In this document: positions 8,594-18,097 of the stretch, in pieces
Layout: the number at the start of each line of letters is the position of its first letter
Numbering within the stretch: position 1 is the first letter of the stretch
NCBI GenBank assembly: GCA_028278525.1
Contig: JANQEE010000039.1
Span: forward strand, 62,001-126,000
Origin: Minwuiaceae bacterium
Lineage (GTDB): Bacteria; Pseudomonadota; Alphaproteobacteria; Minwuiales; Minwuiaceae
Direction of reading: 5' to 3'
DNA: 64,000 nucleotides
Notes under the pieces: model-generated
What the model saw: the letters and a program-made list of their open reading frames with translations, nothing else
What the model was told of the DNA's origin: nothing
Databases searched by the model: none
Position numbers and translations under genes: made by a program

Positions 8594-10441
8594 ATGCGGC
8601 CGCAGAGTATCCGGAGAACCTTGGGTTTCGGCTTACTGGCCGTTGCCGCGGTCGGCGTGATCGGAGTGGCGTACCGATGGAGCGAGGCTTACGTCCTGCG
8701 CGATACGGCGGGCCTTGGCCGCGCCGCCATGACCCTGCATGTCGAGAACATCAGAGGATGGCTTGGCCGATACCGGGCGTTGCCCCATGTCTACGCCCAG
8801 GACGCGCATATGAAGGCCCTGCTGCGGGACCCGGCCAACCCGGCCCTGATCGCGGCTGCCAACCGCCAGCTCGAGGTCTGGAACATGGCGACCGGCGCGG
8901 CCGATACCTACGTCCTGGACCGAACAGGCACGGCGATCGCCGCATCCAACTGGGACCAAGAGGCGACGTTCGTCGGCAGGAACTATGCCTTCCGCCCTTA
9001 CTACAGCCAGGCGATGCAGGGCCGTCTTGGCCGGTTCTTCGCATTGGGCACCCAATCGGGTAAGCGTGGCTATTACTTCTCGCATCCCGTCCGCGACGGT
9101 AACGAGATCATCGGCGTGACGGTGGTAAAGGCCGGCGTGGCGGCTATCGAAGAGGAATTGCGGGCCAGCCCGCACGAGATCTACGTCACCGGCCCGGCCG
9201 GCGTGATTCTGCTGGCGAGCCACCCGGATTGGCGCCTGAAGACGATACAGCCGCTGGACGAAACGGCCCTGGACCGAATTCGCGCCAACCGCCAGTTCGA
9301 GATCGACCGCTTGAAGCCGGTGGATTTCGGCCCCCCCGCGCAACATCCGAGCGGCGAAAAGCTTGTGGTCGCGCGCCCGGACCGTTCGGATTCCGCACCG
9401 CGCGAGTTCCTGTACCTGTCGCAGGCAATGACGGTGGAAGGCTGGACACTTCATCTGCTGATGGACACGCGTGTGGCCCGCACGCAGATCCTGACCGCGG
9501 TGCTGCTGGCGGCTTCCCTGCTGCTGGCGGCCGCCCTGGTCGGCACGCTCGTCTGGCAGCGCCGCCGCCGACTTGTCGAACGCCTGAGCGAGCGCGAACA
9601 GGCACAGATCACCCTGGAACGCACAGTCAACGAGCGCACGGCGGACCTGCGCACCGCCAACCTGTTGCTGGAGGCGGAGGTCGTCGAACGCAAGGCCGCG
9701 GAGGAGGAACTGCGCCGCGCGCAGACCGAATTGATCCAGGCCGGCAAGCTGGCCGCTCTCGGCCAGATGGCGGCGGCGCTCAGCCACGAATTCAACCAGC
9801 CGCTTACCGCGATCCGCACCTACGCCGACAACGCGATCGCGTTCCTGGAGCGGGGGCGCGACGACGACGCCCAGACGAATATCGGCCGGATCTCCAAACT
9901 GACCGAGAGAATGGCCGAACTGTCGAAGCATCTGTCGAACTTCGCCCGCAAGCCGCGGGATACGGTCGACGCGGTGTCTTTGATCGGCGCCCTGCACGAA
10001 ACCCTGGAATTGCTGAGAGGGCGGTTGGAAGCGGCCGATATCGAGCCGCTGATCGACGCCCCCGACAATGCCTGGGTTCTGGGTGGGCATGTGCGGCTGC
10101 AGCATGTGATCATGAACTTGGTAACCAACGCCCTGGATGCGGTTCGAGAACAGGACAGGCCGCAGTTGTCGATCGCCGTGCAGGCTGGGCCGCAGGAGAC
10201 TCGGCTGGTCGTCGAAGATAACGGCCAGGGTATTTCCGGCGAGAGCCTGGAACAGATCTTCGACCCATTCTTTACCACCAAGGAAGTCGGCCAGGGCTTG
10301 GGGCTTGGCCTGTCCATTTCGTTCAACATCGTCAAGGACTTCGGTGGCACCTTACGGGCCGAAAACCGCCAGGAGGGCGGCGCGCGCTTCACGGTTACAC
10401 TACAAACGGCCGCGGCCCCGGCGGAAGCGGCGGCCGAGTGA
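8594..10441 (+). CDS. dctB: C4-dicarboxylate sensor histidine kinase DctB
   Basis: This 615-residue inner-membrane kinase senses C4-dicarboxylates in the periplasm and phosphorylates DctD. Two membrane spans (about residues 9-27 and 299-321) bracket a double-Cache sensor domain. That domain carries the DctB-type ligand stretch RNYAFRPYYSQAM and KRGYYFSHPV (about 129-165). A coiled coil (about 325-385) leads to the HisKA helix with H398 in LSHEFNQPLTAIRTYADN. The ATPase domain follows with its N box (NLVTNALDAV), G1 box (DNGQGI), F box (FDPFFTTK) and G2 box (GLGLGLSISFNI). Its stop overlaps the dctD start as GTGA, so the two are translationally coupled. The genes of the transporter follow directly. 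Confidence 0.95.
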   Translation: MRPQSIRRTLGFGLLAVAAVGVIGVAYRWSEAYVLRDTAGLGRAAMTLHVENIRGWLGRYRALPHVYAQDAHMKALLRDPANPALIAAANRQLEVWNMATGAADTYVLDRTGTAIAASNWDQEATFVGRNYAFRPYYSQAMQGRLGRFFALGTQSGKRGYYFSHPVRDGNEIIGVTVVKAGVAAIEEELRASPHEIYVTGPAGVILLASHPDWRLKTIQPLDETALDRIRANRQFEIDRLKPVDFGPPAQHPSGEKLVVARPDRSDSAPREFLYLSQAMTVEGWTLHLLMDTRVARTQILTAVLLAASLLLAAALVGTLVWQRRRRLVERLSEREQAQITLERTVNERTADLRTANLLLEAEVVERKAAEEELRRAQTELIQAGKLAALGQMAAALSHEFNQPLTAIRTYADNAIAFLERGRDDDAQTNIGRISKLTERMAELSKHLSNFARKPRDTVDAVSLIGALHETLELLRGRLEAADIEPLIDAPDNAWVLGGHVRLQHVIMNLVTNALDAVREQDRPQLSIAVQAGPQETRLVVEDNGQGISGESLEQIFDPFFTTKEVGQGLGLGLSISFNIVKDFGGTLRAENRQEGGARFTVTLQTAAAPAEAAAE

Positions 10442-11781
10442 GCGCCGGATCCGTCATCCTGGTGGACGACGAAGAGGATGTCCGCCTGGCGGCCGGGCAA
10501 TCGCTGGAACTGGAGGGGTTCGAGGTCACCTGTTTCGCCCGTGCGGAACGGGCGCTGGAACGGATCGGCCGGGGTTTCGACGGTGTATTGGTCAGCGACA
10601 TCCGGATGCCGAAGATGGACGGCATGTCCCTGCTGGCCGAAACGCGCGAGATCGATCCCGATCTACCGGTGATCCTGATTACCGGGCATGGCGATGTACC
10701 GCTGGCCGTCAAGGCGATGCAGGCCGGCGCCTACGATTTCGTCGAGAAACCATTTGCGCCGAGCCGGCTGGTCGACGCCGTAACGCGCGCCGCCGATAAA
10801 CGGCGCCTCACCCTGGAGAACCGCGAACTGCGCTCCAAGCTCGAGAAGCGGGACGCGCTGGAGTCCATGTTGGTTGGGCGTGCGCAGGCGATGGTCTCGC
10901 TGCGCCACCGTATTCGCACCATCGCGACGACCGATGCCGACGTTCTGATCCTCGGCGAAACCGGCACCGGCAAGGAGCTGGCCGCCCGCGCCATTCATGA
11001 GCTGTCGGAACGGCGCGACAGGCCCTTTGTCGCCATCAACATGGCGGCATTGCCCGCCGATACCATCGAAAGCGAGCTGTTCGGCCACGAGGCGGGTGCG
11101 TTCTCCGGCGCACATCGCGCCCGTGTCGGCAAGTTCGAGCATGCGCGCGGCGGCACCCTGTTTCTCGACGAGATCGGATCCCTCCCCGTCGGCCTGCAGG
11201 CCAAGCTGCTCCGCGTCATCGAAGACCGGGTCATCGAACGCCTGGGATCGAACGAAATCGTTCCGCTCGACGTACGCTTTGTCGCATCCACCAAGGAAGA
11301 CCTTGTCGATGCGGTCGGCAAAGGCCTGTTCCGCGACGATCTCTACTACCGGCTTAACGTAGTGAGCATCGTCATGCCGCCGATGCGGGACCGGATGGAC
11401 GATGCGCCCCGCCTGTTTCACCATCTTGTAAACGAGGCGGCGTTGCGCCACAGGCGCGCGGTTCCGGAAGTGACTCCGGACATCCTGACCCGCGTCGCCG
11501 CCCGCGACTGGCCCGGCAACGTGCGGGAACTGCGGAACGCCGCCGACCGTTTTGTCCTGGGACTGGGTCTGGAAGACATGCCGCTGGCCGAACGGGAGGC
11601 GAGCCTATCGGAGCAGGTCGACGCCTTCGAGAAAAGCGCCATCGCGGCCATGCTAGCCACCCAGGGCGGCAACCTGAAAGCCACCTACGAGGCGCTCGGC
11701 CTGTCGCGAAAAACGCTCTACGAAAAGATGCAAAAGCACGGATTGCGGCGCGAGGATTTCGCCGCGGCCGAGGGCCGGTAG
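10438..11781 (+). CDS. dctD: Sigma-54-dependent response regulator DctD
   Basis: This 447-residue activator opens sigma-54 promoters of the dct genes when phosphorylated by DctB. The receiver domain shows D10, D11, the phospho-acceptor D54 (LVSDIRMPKMDG) and K104. The AAA+ domain has Walker A GETGTGKE (173-180), the sigma-54 contact loop at 220-225, and Walker B LFLDEI (241-246). The C-terminus has a Fis-type helix-turn-helix (GNLKATYEALGLSRKTLYEK). The contact loop reads GAFSGA instead of the near-universal GAFTGA; Ser keeps the hydroxyl and is a known tolerated variant. The start is a GTG overlapping the dctB stop by four bases. Confidence 0.95.
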   Translation: MSAGSVILVDDEEDVRLAAGQSLELEGFEVTCFARAERALERIGRGFDGVLVSDIRMPKMDGMSLLAETREIDPDLPVILITGHGDVPLAVKAMQAGAYDFVEKPFAPSRLVDAVTRAADKRRLTLENRELRSKLEKRDALESMLVGRAQAMVSLRHRIRTIATTDADVLILGETGTGKELAARAIHELSERRDRPFVAINMAALPADTIESELFGHEAGAFSGAHRARVGKFEHARGGTLFLDEIGSLPVGLQAKLLRVIEDRVIERLGSNEIVPLDVRFVASTKEDLVDAVGKGLFRDDLYYRLNVVSIVMPPMRDRMDDAPRLFHHLVNEAALRHRRAVPEVTPDILTRVAARDWPGNVRELRNAADRFVLGLGLEDMPLAEREASLSEQVDAFEKSAIAAMLATQGGNLKATYEALGLSRKTLYEKMQKHGLRREDFAAAEGR

Positions 11782-11923
11782 ACCAGACGTCACGATTTCC
11801 ACCCATCGAATCGCGACGACCGGGTAGAGAGCGAAACATCCAACAAAAAAACAGGCGGTTGAGCGGCGAATCCGCGTTTTTGCTATTGAACGCCATGGGC
11901 CGGCCGTGGCTCAACAAGCGTAA

Positions 11924-13000
<1,077 letters not shown>

Positions 13001-13016
13001 AATACGAAAACGATAT

Positions 13017-13042
13017 CGGCGGCCCGGTTCGCCGGGCCGCCG
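13017..13042 (+). terminator. Perfect hairpin between dctP and dctQ
   Basis: Eleven perfectly paired G/C-rich bases (CGGCGGCCCGG and its complement) close over the extra-stable tetraloop TTCG. No T-run follows, so it is more likely an mRNA-stabilising or partial-termination hairpin that keeps the binding protein transcript in excess over dctQM. This is a common arrangement in binding-protein operons. Confidence 0.7.
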
Positions 13043-13091
13043 CATTTCGCATAATAATAAAAGAACAAGACGACCATAGCGGGAGGGAGCC

Positions 13092-13715
13092 ATGTCCCCT
13101 GGGCCAAGCACCGGGCTGGGGCGGGTGGTCGACCAGATCGAGGAATCGCTGATCGCGATCCTGCTCGGTCTGATGACACTGATCACCTTCGCCAACGTCA
13201 TTGCACGATACGTTCTGAACAGCAACATCCTCTGGGCGCTTGAGGCGACCGTCTTCCTGTTCGCCTGGCTCGTCCTGATCGGCGTCTCCTATTGCGTCAA
13301 GGTCACGGCGCACCTCGGGGTGGACGTTGTGGTCAACATCGTCTCGCCGCGCGCGCGCAAGGTCATGACTCTGCTCTCCGTCATCTGCTGCCTGGTCTTC
13401 ACCGGCCTGTTGTTGAAGGGCAGTTGGGACTATTGGTGGCTGTTTGCCAATAAGCGCGCGTTCCTGGAAGTGAACGACGTGCCGATGCCGGCCTTCCTGC
13501 AATTCTTCGCGGTCTGGTTGAACGAGGGCGAGCTATACGAGAAGCTGCCTCGCTTCATCCCTTACTTCGCGTTGCCGCTCGGCATGGCGCTGTTGATGTT
13601 TCGGTTCCTGCAGGCCGGCTGGCGCATCCTGACAGACCGCCAAACGCTGCTTATCGCGAGCCATGAAGTGGCCGACGAGGTGCACCGGCCAACCGCCGAC
13701 AACAGGGAGGCCTGA
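13092..13715 (+). CDS. dctQ: TRAP transporter small permease DctQ
   Basis: This 207-residue inner-membrane protein has four predicted spans (about residues 15-37, 50-72, 93-113 and 155-180). It is the small subunit of the tripartite transporter. Family signs are IAILLGLMTLITFANVIARYV in the first span and the alternating Trp/Phe-rich second span after SNILWALEATVFLFAW. The loop between spans three and four is longer than usual (about 45 residues, FANKRAFLEVNDVPMP onward), a pattern seen in the DctQ branch with dicarboxylate binding proteins. GGGAGGGAG lies just before the ATG. It is followed by dctM after two bases. Confidence 0.92.
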   Translation: MSPGPSTGLGRVVDQIEESLIAILLGLMTLITFANVIARYVLNSNILWALEATVFLFAWLVLIGVSYCVKVTAHLGVDVVVNIVSPRARKVMTLLSVICCLVFTGLLLKGSWDYWWLFANKRAFLEVNDVPMPAFLQFFAVWLNEGELYEKLPRFIPYFALPLGMALLMFRFLQAGWRILTDRQTLLIASHEVADEVHRPTADNREA

Positions 13716-13717
13716 CG

Positions 13718-15091
13718 ATGGATGTCGTCCTTCTGTTCGCGATGGTGATCGGCCTGCTGCTGATCGGCGTGCCGATCGCCGTCTCGCTCGGCCTCGCCAG
13801 CATGGCCTTCCTGCTGATGTTTTCGGACAGCTCGCTGGCCTCCGTCGCCGGCACGTTGTTCAACGCCTTCGACGGCCACTACACGCTATTGGCCATCCCG
13901 TTCTTCATCCTGGCATCGGCGTTCATGTCGACCGGCGGCGTGGCGCGCCGCATTATCCGCTTCGCCATCGCCTGCGTCGGCCATTTCCAGGGCGGGCTGG
14001 CCATCGCCGGCGTGTTCGCCTGCATGCTGTTCGCCGCCCTGTCAGGCTCGTCGCCGGCCACCGTTGTCGCCATCGGCACAATCGTCATCGCCGGCATGGT
14101 CCAGGTCGGCTACACCAAGGATTTCGCGGCCGGCGTGATCTGCAACGCCGGTACGCTCGGCATTCTGATCCCGCCGTCGATCGTGATGGTCGTCTACGCC
14201 GCCGCCGTCGACGTCTCCGTCGGCCGGATGTTCCTGGCCGGCGTCATCCCCGGCCTGCTTGCCGGCTTGATGCTGATGGTCGGAATCTACGTGGCTGCGA
14301 AAATCAAGAACCTGCCGGCACAGCCCTGGGCCGGCTGGCGCGAAATCGTCGCCTCGGCCCGGGACGCCGGCTGGGGCCTGTTCCTGATCATCATCATCCT
14401 GGGCGGCATCTACGGCGGAATCTTCACGCCCACGGAGGCCGCGGCCGTGGCGGCGGTCTATTCCTTCGTCATCGCCAACTTCGTCTACCGGGACATGGGG
14501 CCGTTCGCCAACGGCGCCGGCGCGGACATGTCGGTGGCACAGAAAGTCGCCAACACGTTCCTTACCCTGGTCCATCCGGACACGAAGAATACCCTGTTCG
14601 AAGCCGGCAAGCTGACCATCATGCTTTTGTTCATCATCGCGAACGCGCTGATCCTGAAGCATGTGCTGACCGACGAGCAGATTCCGCAGGCGATAGCCGG
14701 CACCATGCTGGAGGCCGGGTTCGGTCCGATCATGTTCCTGATCATCGTCAACGTCATCCTGCTGATCGGGGGTCAGTTCATGGAGCCTTCCGGGCTGATT
14801 GTGATCGTGGCGCCGCTGGTCTTCCCGATTGCCATAGAATTGGGGATCGACCCCATACATCTGGGTATCATCATGGTGGTCAATATGGAAATCGGCATGA
14901 TCACGCCGCCCGTTGGGCTCAACCTGTTCGTGACGTCGGGCGTGGCGGAAATGTCCATGATGCGGGTAGTCAAGGCCGCGCTGCCGTGGCTCGGCATTTT
15001 GTTCATCTTCCTGATCATGGTCACCTACATCCCGCCGATTTCGACCTTCGTGCCGACGGCGATGATGGGGCCGGAGACGATAACGCGCTAA
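13718..15091 (+). CDS. dctM: TRAP transporter large permease DctM
   Basis: This 457-residue protein has about twelve spans and forms the Na+-coupled transport channel with DctQ. Typical motifs are LLIGVPIAVSLGLAS in the first span, FDGHYTLLAIPFFILAS, ALSGSSPATVVAIGTI, TLGILIPPSIVMVVYA and, near the end, ITPPVGLNLFVTSG. It starts two bases after dctQ and its stop lies eleven bases from the stop of a convergent gene. An insert of about 45 residues (LANGAGADMSV to TLFEAGKL region, around 260-300) separates the two halves, longer than in compact DctM proteins. Confidence 0.94.
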   Translation: MDVVLLFAMVIGLLLIGVPIAVSLGLASMAFLLMFSDSSLASVAGTLFNAFDGHYTLLAIPFFILASAFMSTGGVARRIIRFAIACVGHFQGGLAIAGVFACMLFAALSGSSPATVVAIGTIVIAGMVQVGYTKDFAAGVICNAGTLGILIPPSIVMVVYAAAVDVSVGRMFLAGVIPGLLAGLMLMVGIYVAAKIKNLPAQPWAGWREIVASARDAGWGLFLIIIILGGIYGGIFTPTEAAAVAAVYSFVIANFVYRDMGPFANGAGADMSVAQKVANTFLTLVHPDTKNTLFEAGKLTIMLLFIIANALILKHVLTDEQIPQAIAGTMLEAGFGPIMFLIIVNVILLIGGQFMEPSGLIVIVAPLVFPIAIELGIDPIHLGIIMVVNMEIGMITPPVGLNLFVTSGVAEMSMMRVVKAALPWLGILFIFLIMVTYIPPISTFVPTAMMGPETITR

Positions 15092-15101
15092 GGAGGCTCG
15101 A

Positions 15102-15575
15102 CTAAACCTCGTGACAGATTCCGAGCAGGAGCATGTTGACCTGCTCGCCGTCGTCCGAAAGAGGCAGGGCGATCCGCTTGTAGCGAAGATAATCCCGCTG
15201 CTGCCAGGCGACGCGATCCTCGGTATAGACCGGGCGACGCTCGTCAACCACGTGGTCGTAGTCGGCGAAAATGCGATCGAAAACCTTGGCCGGGGTCGAT
15301 TCGCTCAACAAGGTACCGGTGAAATCCAAGCCGGTGCTCTGCGCAACGTCGGTGCCGACCAGGCGGTAGCGGTAGTCGCGAGGGTTTTCCAGGACGTCGA
15401 CCAGAACGACGAACGGCAACAGGCGGGGAATGTCGAGCGGATCGATATCGGCCCGCGAGGGCATGGAATGCCCCTTGCGGCGGCTTTCCCAATAGGCAAA
15501 CAGGTCCCGCAATTCCGGCCGGGTCATCCGGTCCAGACTGTCGGGTTGAGCGATATCGTCTCCCGCCGATGCCAT
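15102..15575 (-). CDS. PAS_5-family sensory/hypothetical protein
   Basis: This 157-residue soluble protein has a single PAS_5-type fold. Recognisable blocks are LRDLFAYWESRRKGHSMPSR, the DIDPLDIPRLLPFVVLVDV strand, YRYRLVGTDVAQSTG and LPLSDDGEQVNMLLLG. The family is common in Rhodospirillales, usually as stand-alone domains without an output module, and its ligand is unknown. It lies tail to tail with dctM. A second member is at 62240-62758, where the same SMPSR/MMPTR-DIDP opening and LPLSDDG ending recur. The start at 15575 places about 15 unconserved residues before the domain. Confidence 0.8.
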   Translation of the reverse strand: MASAGDDIAQPDSLDRMTRPELRDLFAYWESRRKGHSMPSRADIDPLDIPRLLPFVVLVDVLENPRDYRYRLVGTDVAQSTGLDFTGTLLSESTPAKVFDRIFADYDHVVDERRPVYTEDRVAWQQRDYLRYKRIALPLSDDGEQVNMLLLGICHEV

Positions 15576-15635
15576 GGCCGTCCCAGCATCGGCGGGAATG
15601 GTGAACAGAAGGTTAGCGGCCTCAAAGCCGCCGGA

Positions 15636-16769
15636 TTACTGCGTCAGGGCGGCAAACCGCTTTAGGTGATGATCCGTATTGCCGAACATGGTGTCGATCA
15701 TCATCAGGCGCTTGTAGAAATGCCCGACCTTCAGTTCGTCGGTCATACCCATGCCGCCATGCAACTGGACTGACTGGGCGCCGACGAACTTGCCGGCCTT
15801 GCCGATCTGGGCCTTGGCGCCGGACGCCGCTTTTTTGCGCTCCGCCTCGCCTTCGTCGAGCTTGAGCGTCACCATGTAGGTCATCGAGCGAGACTGCTCC
15901 AGCTCGATGAACATGTCGACCATGCGGTGCTGTAACACCTGGAATTTACCGATCGGCACGCCGAACTGCTTGCGCGTCTTCAGGTATTCGTTCGTCGTAT
16001 CGTGCAACACCTGCATCGCGCCGACCGCCTCCGCGCACAGCGCGGCAATCGCCCGGTCCGTCACGTTCTCGATAACGCCAAGCGCACCGCCGAGATCGCC
16101 AAGCACCGCTTCCGGTCCGGCCTTGACACCGTCCAGCGTCAAATCCGCCGCACGCAGACCGTCGACCGTACGATAGTCGCGCCGGGCAAGGCCGGCCGCA
16201 TCGGCATCGAGCATGAAAAGCGATACGCCGTCCGCATCCCGCTGGCCGCCGCCGGCCCTGGCGGAGACGATGATCTTGTCCGCCGAGGGCGCCCCGAACA
16301 CGACGCTCTTTTTGCCGTTCAGCACGTAGCCGCCGTTCGACGCTTCCGCCGTTGTCGTGATGTCCGCCAGATTGAAGCGCGATTGCGGCTCGGCGAAACC
16401 AAACGCCAACATCATCTCGCCGCCGGCGACCGCCGGCAGAATCTCCTGCTTCTGCGCTTCGCTGCCCGCCGCCTCGACCAGGCCGGCGCCGAGGATGACG
16501 GTCGGCATATAGGGCTCCGCGACCAAGCCGGCACCGAACGCTTCCATCAGGATCATCGTTTCAACCGGGCTGCCGCCAAGCCCGCCGTAGTCTTCCGGTA
16601 ACGGCATGCTGAGCCAGCCAAGCTCGGCGAACTTCGCCCAATTGTCACGGCTGAAGCCGTCGTCGGACGTGACCAGCTTACGCCGCGCGTCGAAATCGTA
16701 TTCGTCCTGCACGAAGCGAACGACGCTGTCCTTGAGCAGAGTCTGCTCGGTGGAAAACGAAAAATCCAT
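15636..16769 (-). CDS. Acyl-CoA dehydrogenase, pimeloyl-CoA dehydrogenase small-subunit type
   Basis: This 377-residue FAD enzyme introduces the alpha-beta double bond into an acyl-CoA. The opening FSFSTEQTLLKDSVVRFVQD, the FGFAEPQSRFNLADI flavin loop and the C-terminal LHGGMGMTDELKVGHFYKRL fit the PimD branch. It follows the large-subunit gene after 50 bases on the same strand, an arrangement matching pimC-pimD of dicarboxylate degradation. The usual catalytic IYEGT motif near the end is replaced by MIDTMFGNTD, as in other small subunits. This suggests that it acts with its partner. The substrate (a dicarboxylyl-CoA or another acyl-CoA) is inferred only. Confidence 0.88.
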   Translation of the reverse strand: MDFSFSTEQTLLKDSVVRFVQDEYDFDARRKLVTSDDGFSRDNWAKFAELGWLSMPLPEDYGGLGGSPVETMILMEAFGAGLVAEPYMPTVILGAGLVEAAGSEAQKQEILPAVAGGEMMLAFGFAEPQSRFNLADITTTAEASNGGYVLNGKKSVVFGAPSADKIIVSARAGGGQRDADGVSLFMLDADAAGLARRDYRTVDGLRAADLTLDGVKAGPEAVLGDLGGALGVIENVTDRAIAALCAEAVGAMQVLHDTTNEYLKTRKQFGVPIGKFQVLQHRMVDMFIELEQSRSMTYMVTLKLDEGEAERKKAASGAKAQIGKAGKFVGAQSVQLHGGMGMTDELKVGHFYKRLMMIDTMFGNTDHHLKRFAALTQ

Positions 16770-16819
16770 CTTCTAGTTGTCCTTCCCTGTACTGATGTCG
16801 TCGATCGCCGATAGGTCCG

Positions 16820-18010
16820 CTACAAGCCCAGGACCATCTTGGCGATGATGTTCTTCTGAATTTCGTTCGAGCCGCCGTAGATCGTGGTCGCCCGCATATA
16901 AAGATGATGCGCCAGGATACCGTCGGCATAGTCCGGGCCCACCGCAGGTTCGTTGCGCCCATGTTCCGGCAGTTCGTACGGATTGGCATAGTAGCCGACA
17001 GCCTCGACCAGCAACTCGTCGATCCGCTGCGTAAGCTCGGCGCCGCGGATCTTCAGCATCGAGGCTTCCGGGCCCGGCGCGCGACCTTCGCTCTCGTCGG
17101 CCAGGGTCCGCAGGTTTGTCATCTCCAATGCGGTAAGGTCGACTTCCGTGTCGGCGATTTTCCGGCTGAAAGCCGAGTCCGTGATAAGCGGAGAACCGTC
17201 GGTTAACTCCGCCCGCGCAATCTCTTTCAGCTTCTCGATCCGCACCTTGGAATCCGCCACGTTGGCAATGCCGGTCCGCTCATGCCCGAGCAGGAATTTG
17301 GCGTAGGTCCAGCCCTTGTTTTCCTCGCCGATCAAGTTGGACCGCGGCACACGCACATTGTCCAGAAAGACCTCGTTGATGCTGTGGCCTTCGTCGATGG
17401 TGATGATCGGCCGGACCGTGATGCCCGGGCTCTTCATATCGATCAGAAGGAAGGAGATGCCTTCCTGCTGCTTGGCGTCCGGGTCGGTGCGAACCAGGCA
17501 GAAGATCCAATCGGCAAAATGCGCGTGAGTGGTCCACACCTTATGGCCGTTGACGATGTAGTCGTCGCCATCCCGTTCCGCTTTGGTACGGAGCGAGGCA
17601 AGGTCGGAGCCGGACCCCGGCTCCGAATAACCCTGGCACCAGAAATGCTCGCCCGAATAGATCTTTGGCAGGTGATAGGCCTTCTGCTCGTCGCTGCCGA
17701 AGGTGAAGATAACCGGCGCGACCATGCTCAGGCCGAAAGGCGACAGCGGCGGCGCCCCGGCCTTGGCGCATTCTTCGTCGAAAATGTACTTCTGTGTAGG
17801 CGACCAATCGATGCCGCCATGCTCCACCGGCCAGTTCGGCGCAAGCCAGCCCTTCGCCGCCAGGGTCTGGTGCCAGGACCGCAAATCCTCTTTCTCAAGA
17901 TGATGGCCGGTCCGCACCTTTTCTGACAGTTCCGACGGCAGGTTCGCCGCGATGAATGCACGCACTTCTTCCCGAAACGCTAATTCCTCAGGCGTAAACG
18001 CGAGATCCAT
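16820..18010 (-). CDS. Acyl-CoA dehydrogenase, pimeloyl-CoA dehydrogenase large-subunit type
   Basis: This 396-residue acyl-CoA dehydrogenase matches the length of PimC. It opens MDLAFTPEELAFREEVRAFI, has the flavin-binding stretch CQGYSEPGSGSDLASLRTKA (about 128-147) and VNGHKVWTTHAHFADW, and ends TTIYGGSNEIQKNIIAKMVL. In that end motif Gly replaces the catalytic Glu of IYEGT-type enzymes. Together with the downstream small subunit it likely forms a heteromeric dehydrogenase for omega-carboxylated or otherwise bulky acyl-CoAs. A PimA-like acyl-CoA ligase lies at 32549, well away, so the pathway is dispersed if it is the pim route. Confidence 0.9.
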   Translation of the reverse strand: MDLAFTPEELAFREEVRAFIAANLPSELSEKVRTGHHLEKEDLRSWHQTLAAKGWLAPNWPVEHGGIDWSPTQKYIFDEECAKAGAPPLSPFGLSMVAPVIFTFGSDEQKAYHLPKIYSGEHFWCQGYSEPGSGSDLASLRTKAERDGDDYIVNGHKVWTTHAHFADWIFCLVRTDPDAKQQEGISFLLIDMKSPGITVRPIITIDEGHSINEVFLDNVRVPRSNLIGEENKGWTYAKFLLGHERTGIANVADSKVRIEKLKEIARAELTDGSPLITDSAFSRKIADTEVDLTALEMTNLRTLADESEGRAPGPEASMLKIRGAELTQRIDELLVEAVGYYANPYELPEHGRNEPAVGPDYADGILAHHLYMRATTIYGGSNEIQKNIIAKMVLGL

Positions 18011-18097
18011 AACTCAATCTCCAACTATTCAGCGGTTTCGCGGGCGCGCGAAAACCTATGTCGCGCCCGCATCCAATTCAAGCCACCTCACTCACGT

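Noticed and set aside
8633-10105. Long open frame (490 codons) opposite dctB
   Set aside because: It is antisense to a fully recognisable histidine kinase, is rich in Arg/Gln/His as GC-rich shadows are, and has no motif.
11896-11911. Possible sigma-54 promoter before dctP
   Set aside because: GG and GC are at the right spacing but the rest of the -24/-12 consensus is poor (TGGGCCG and TGGC), and other spacing candidates fail.
13663-15105. 480-codon open frame in another frame of dctM
   Set aside because: It overlaps dctM on the same strand; its Arg/Gly/His-rich translation is a frame shadow.
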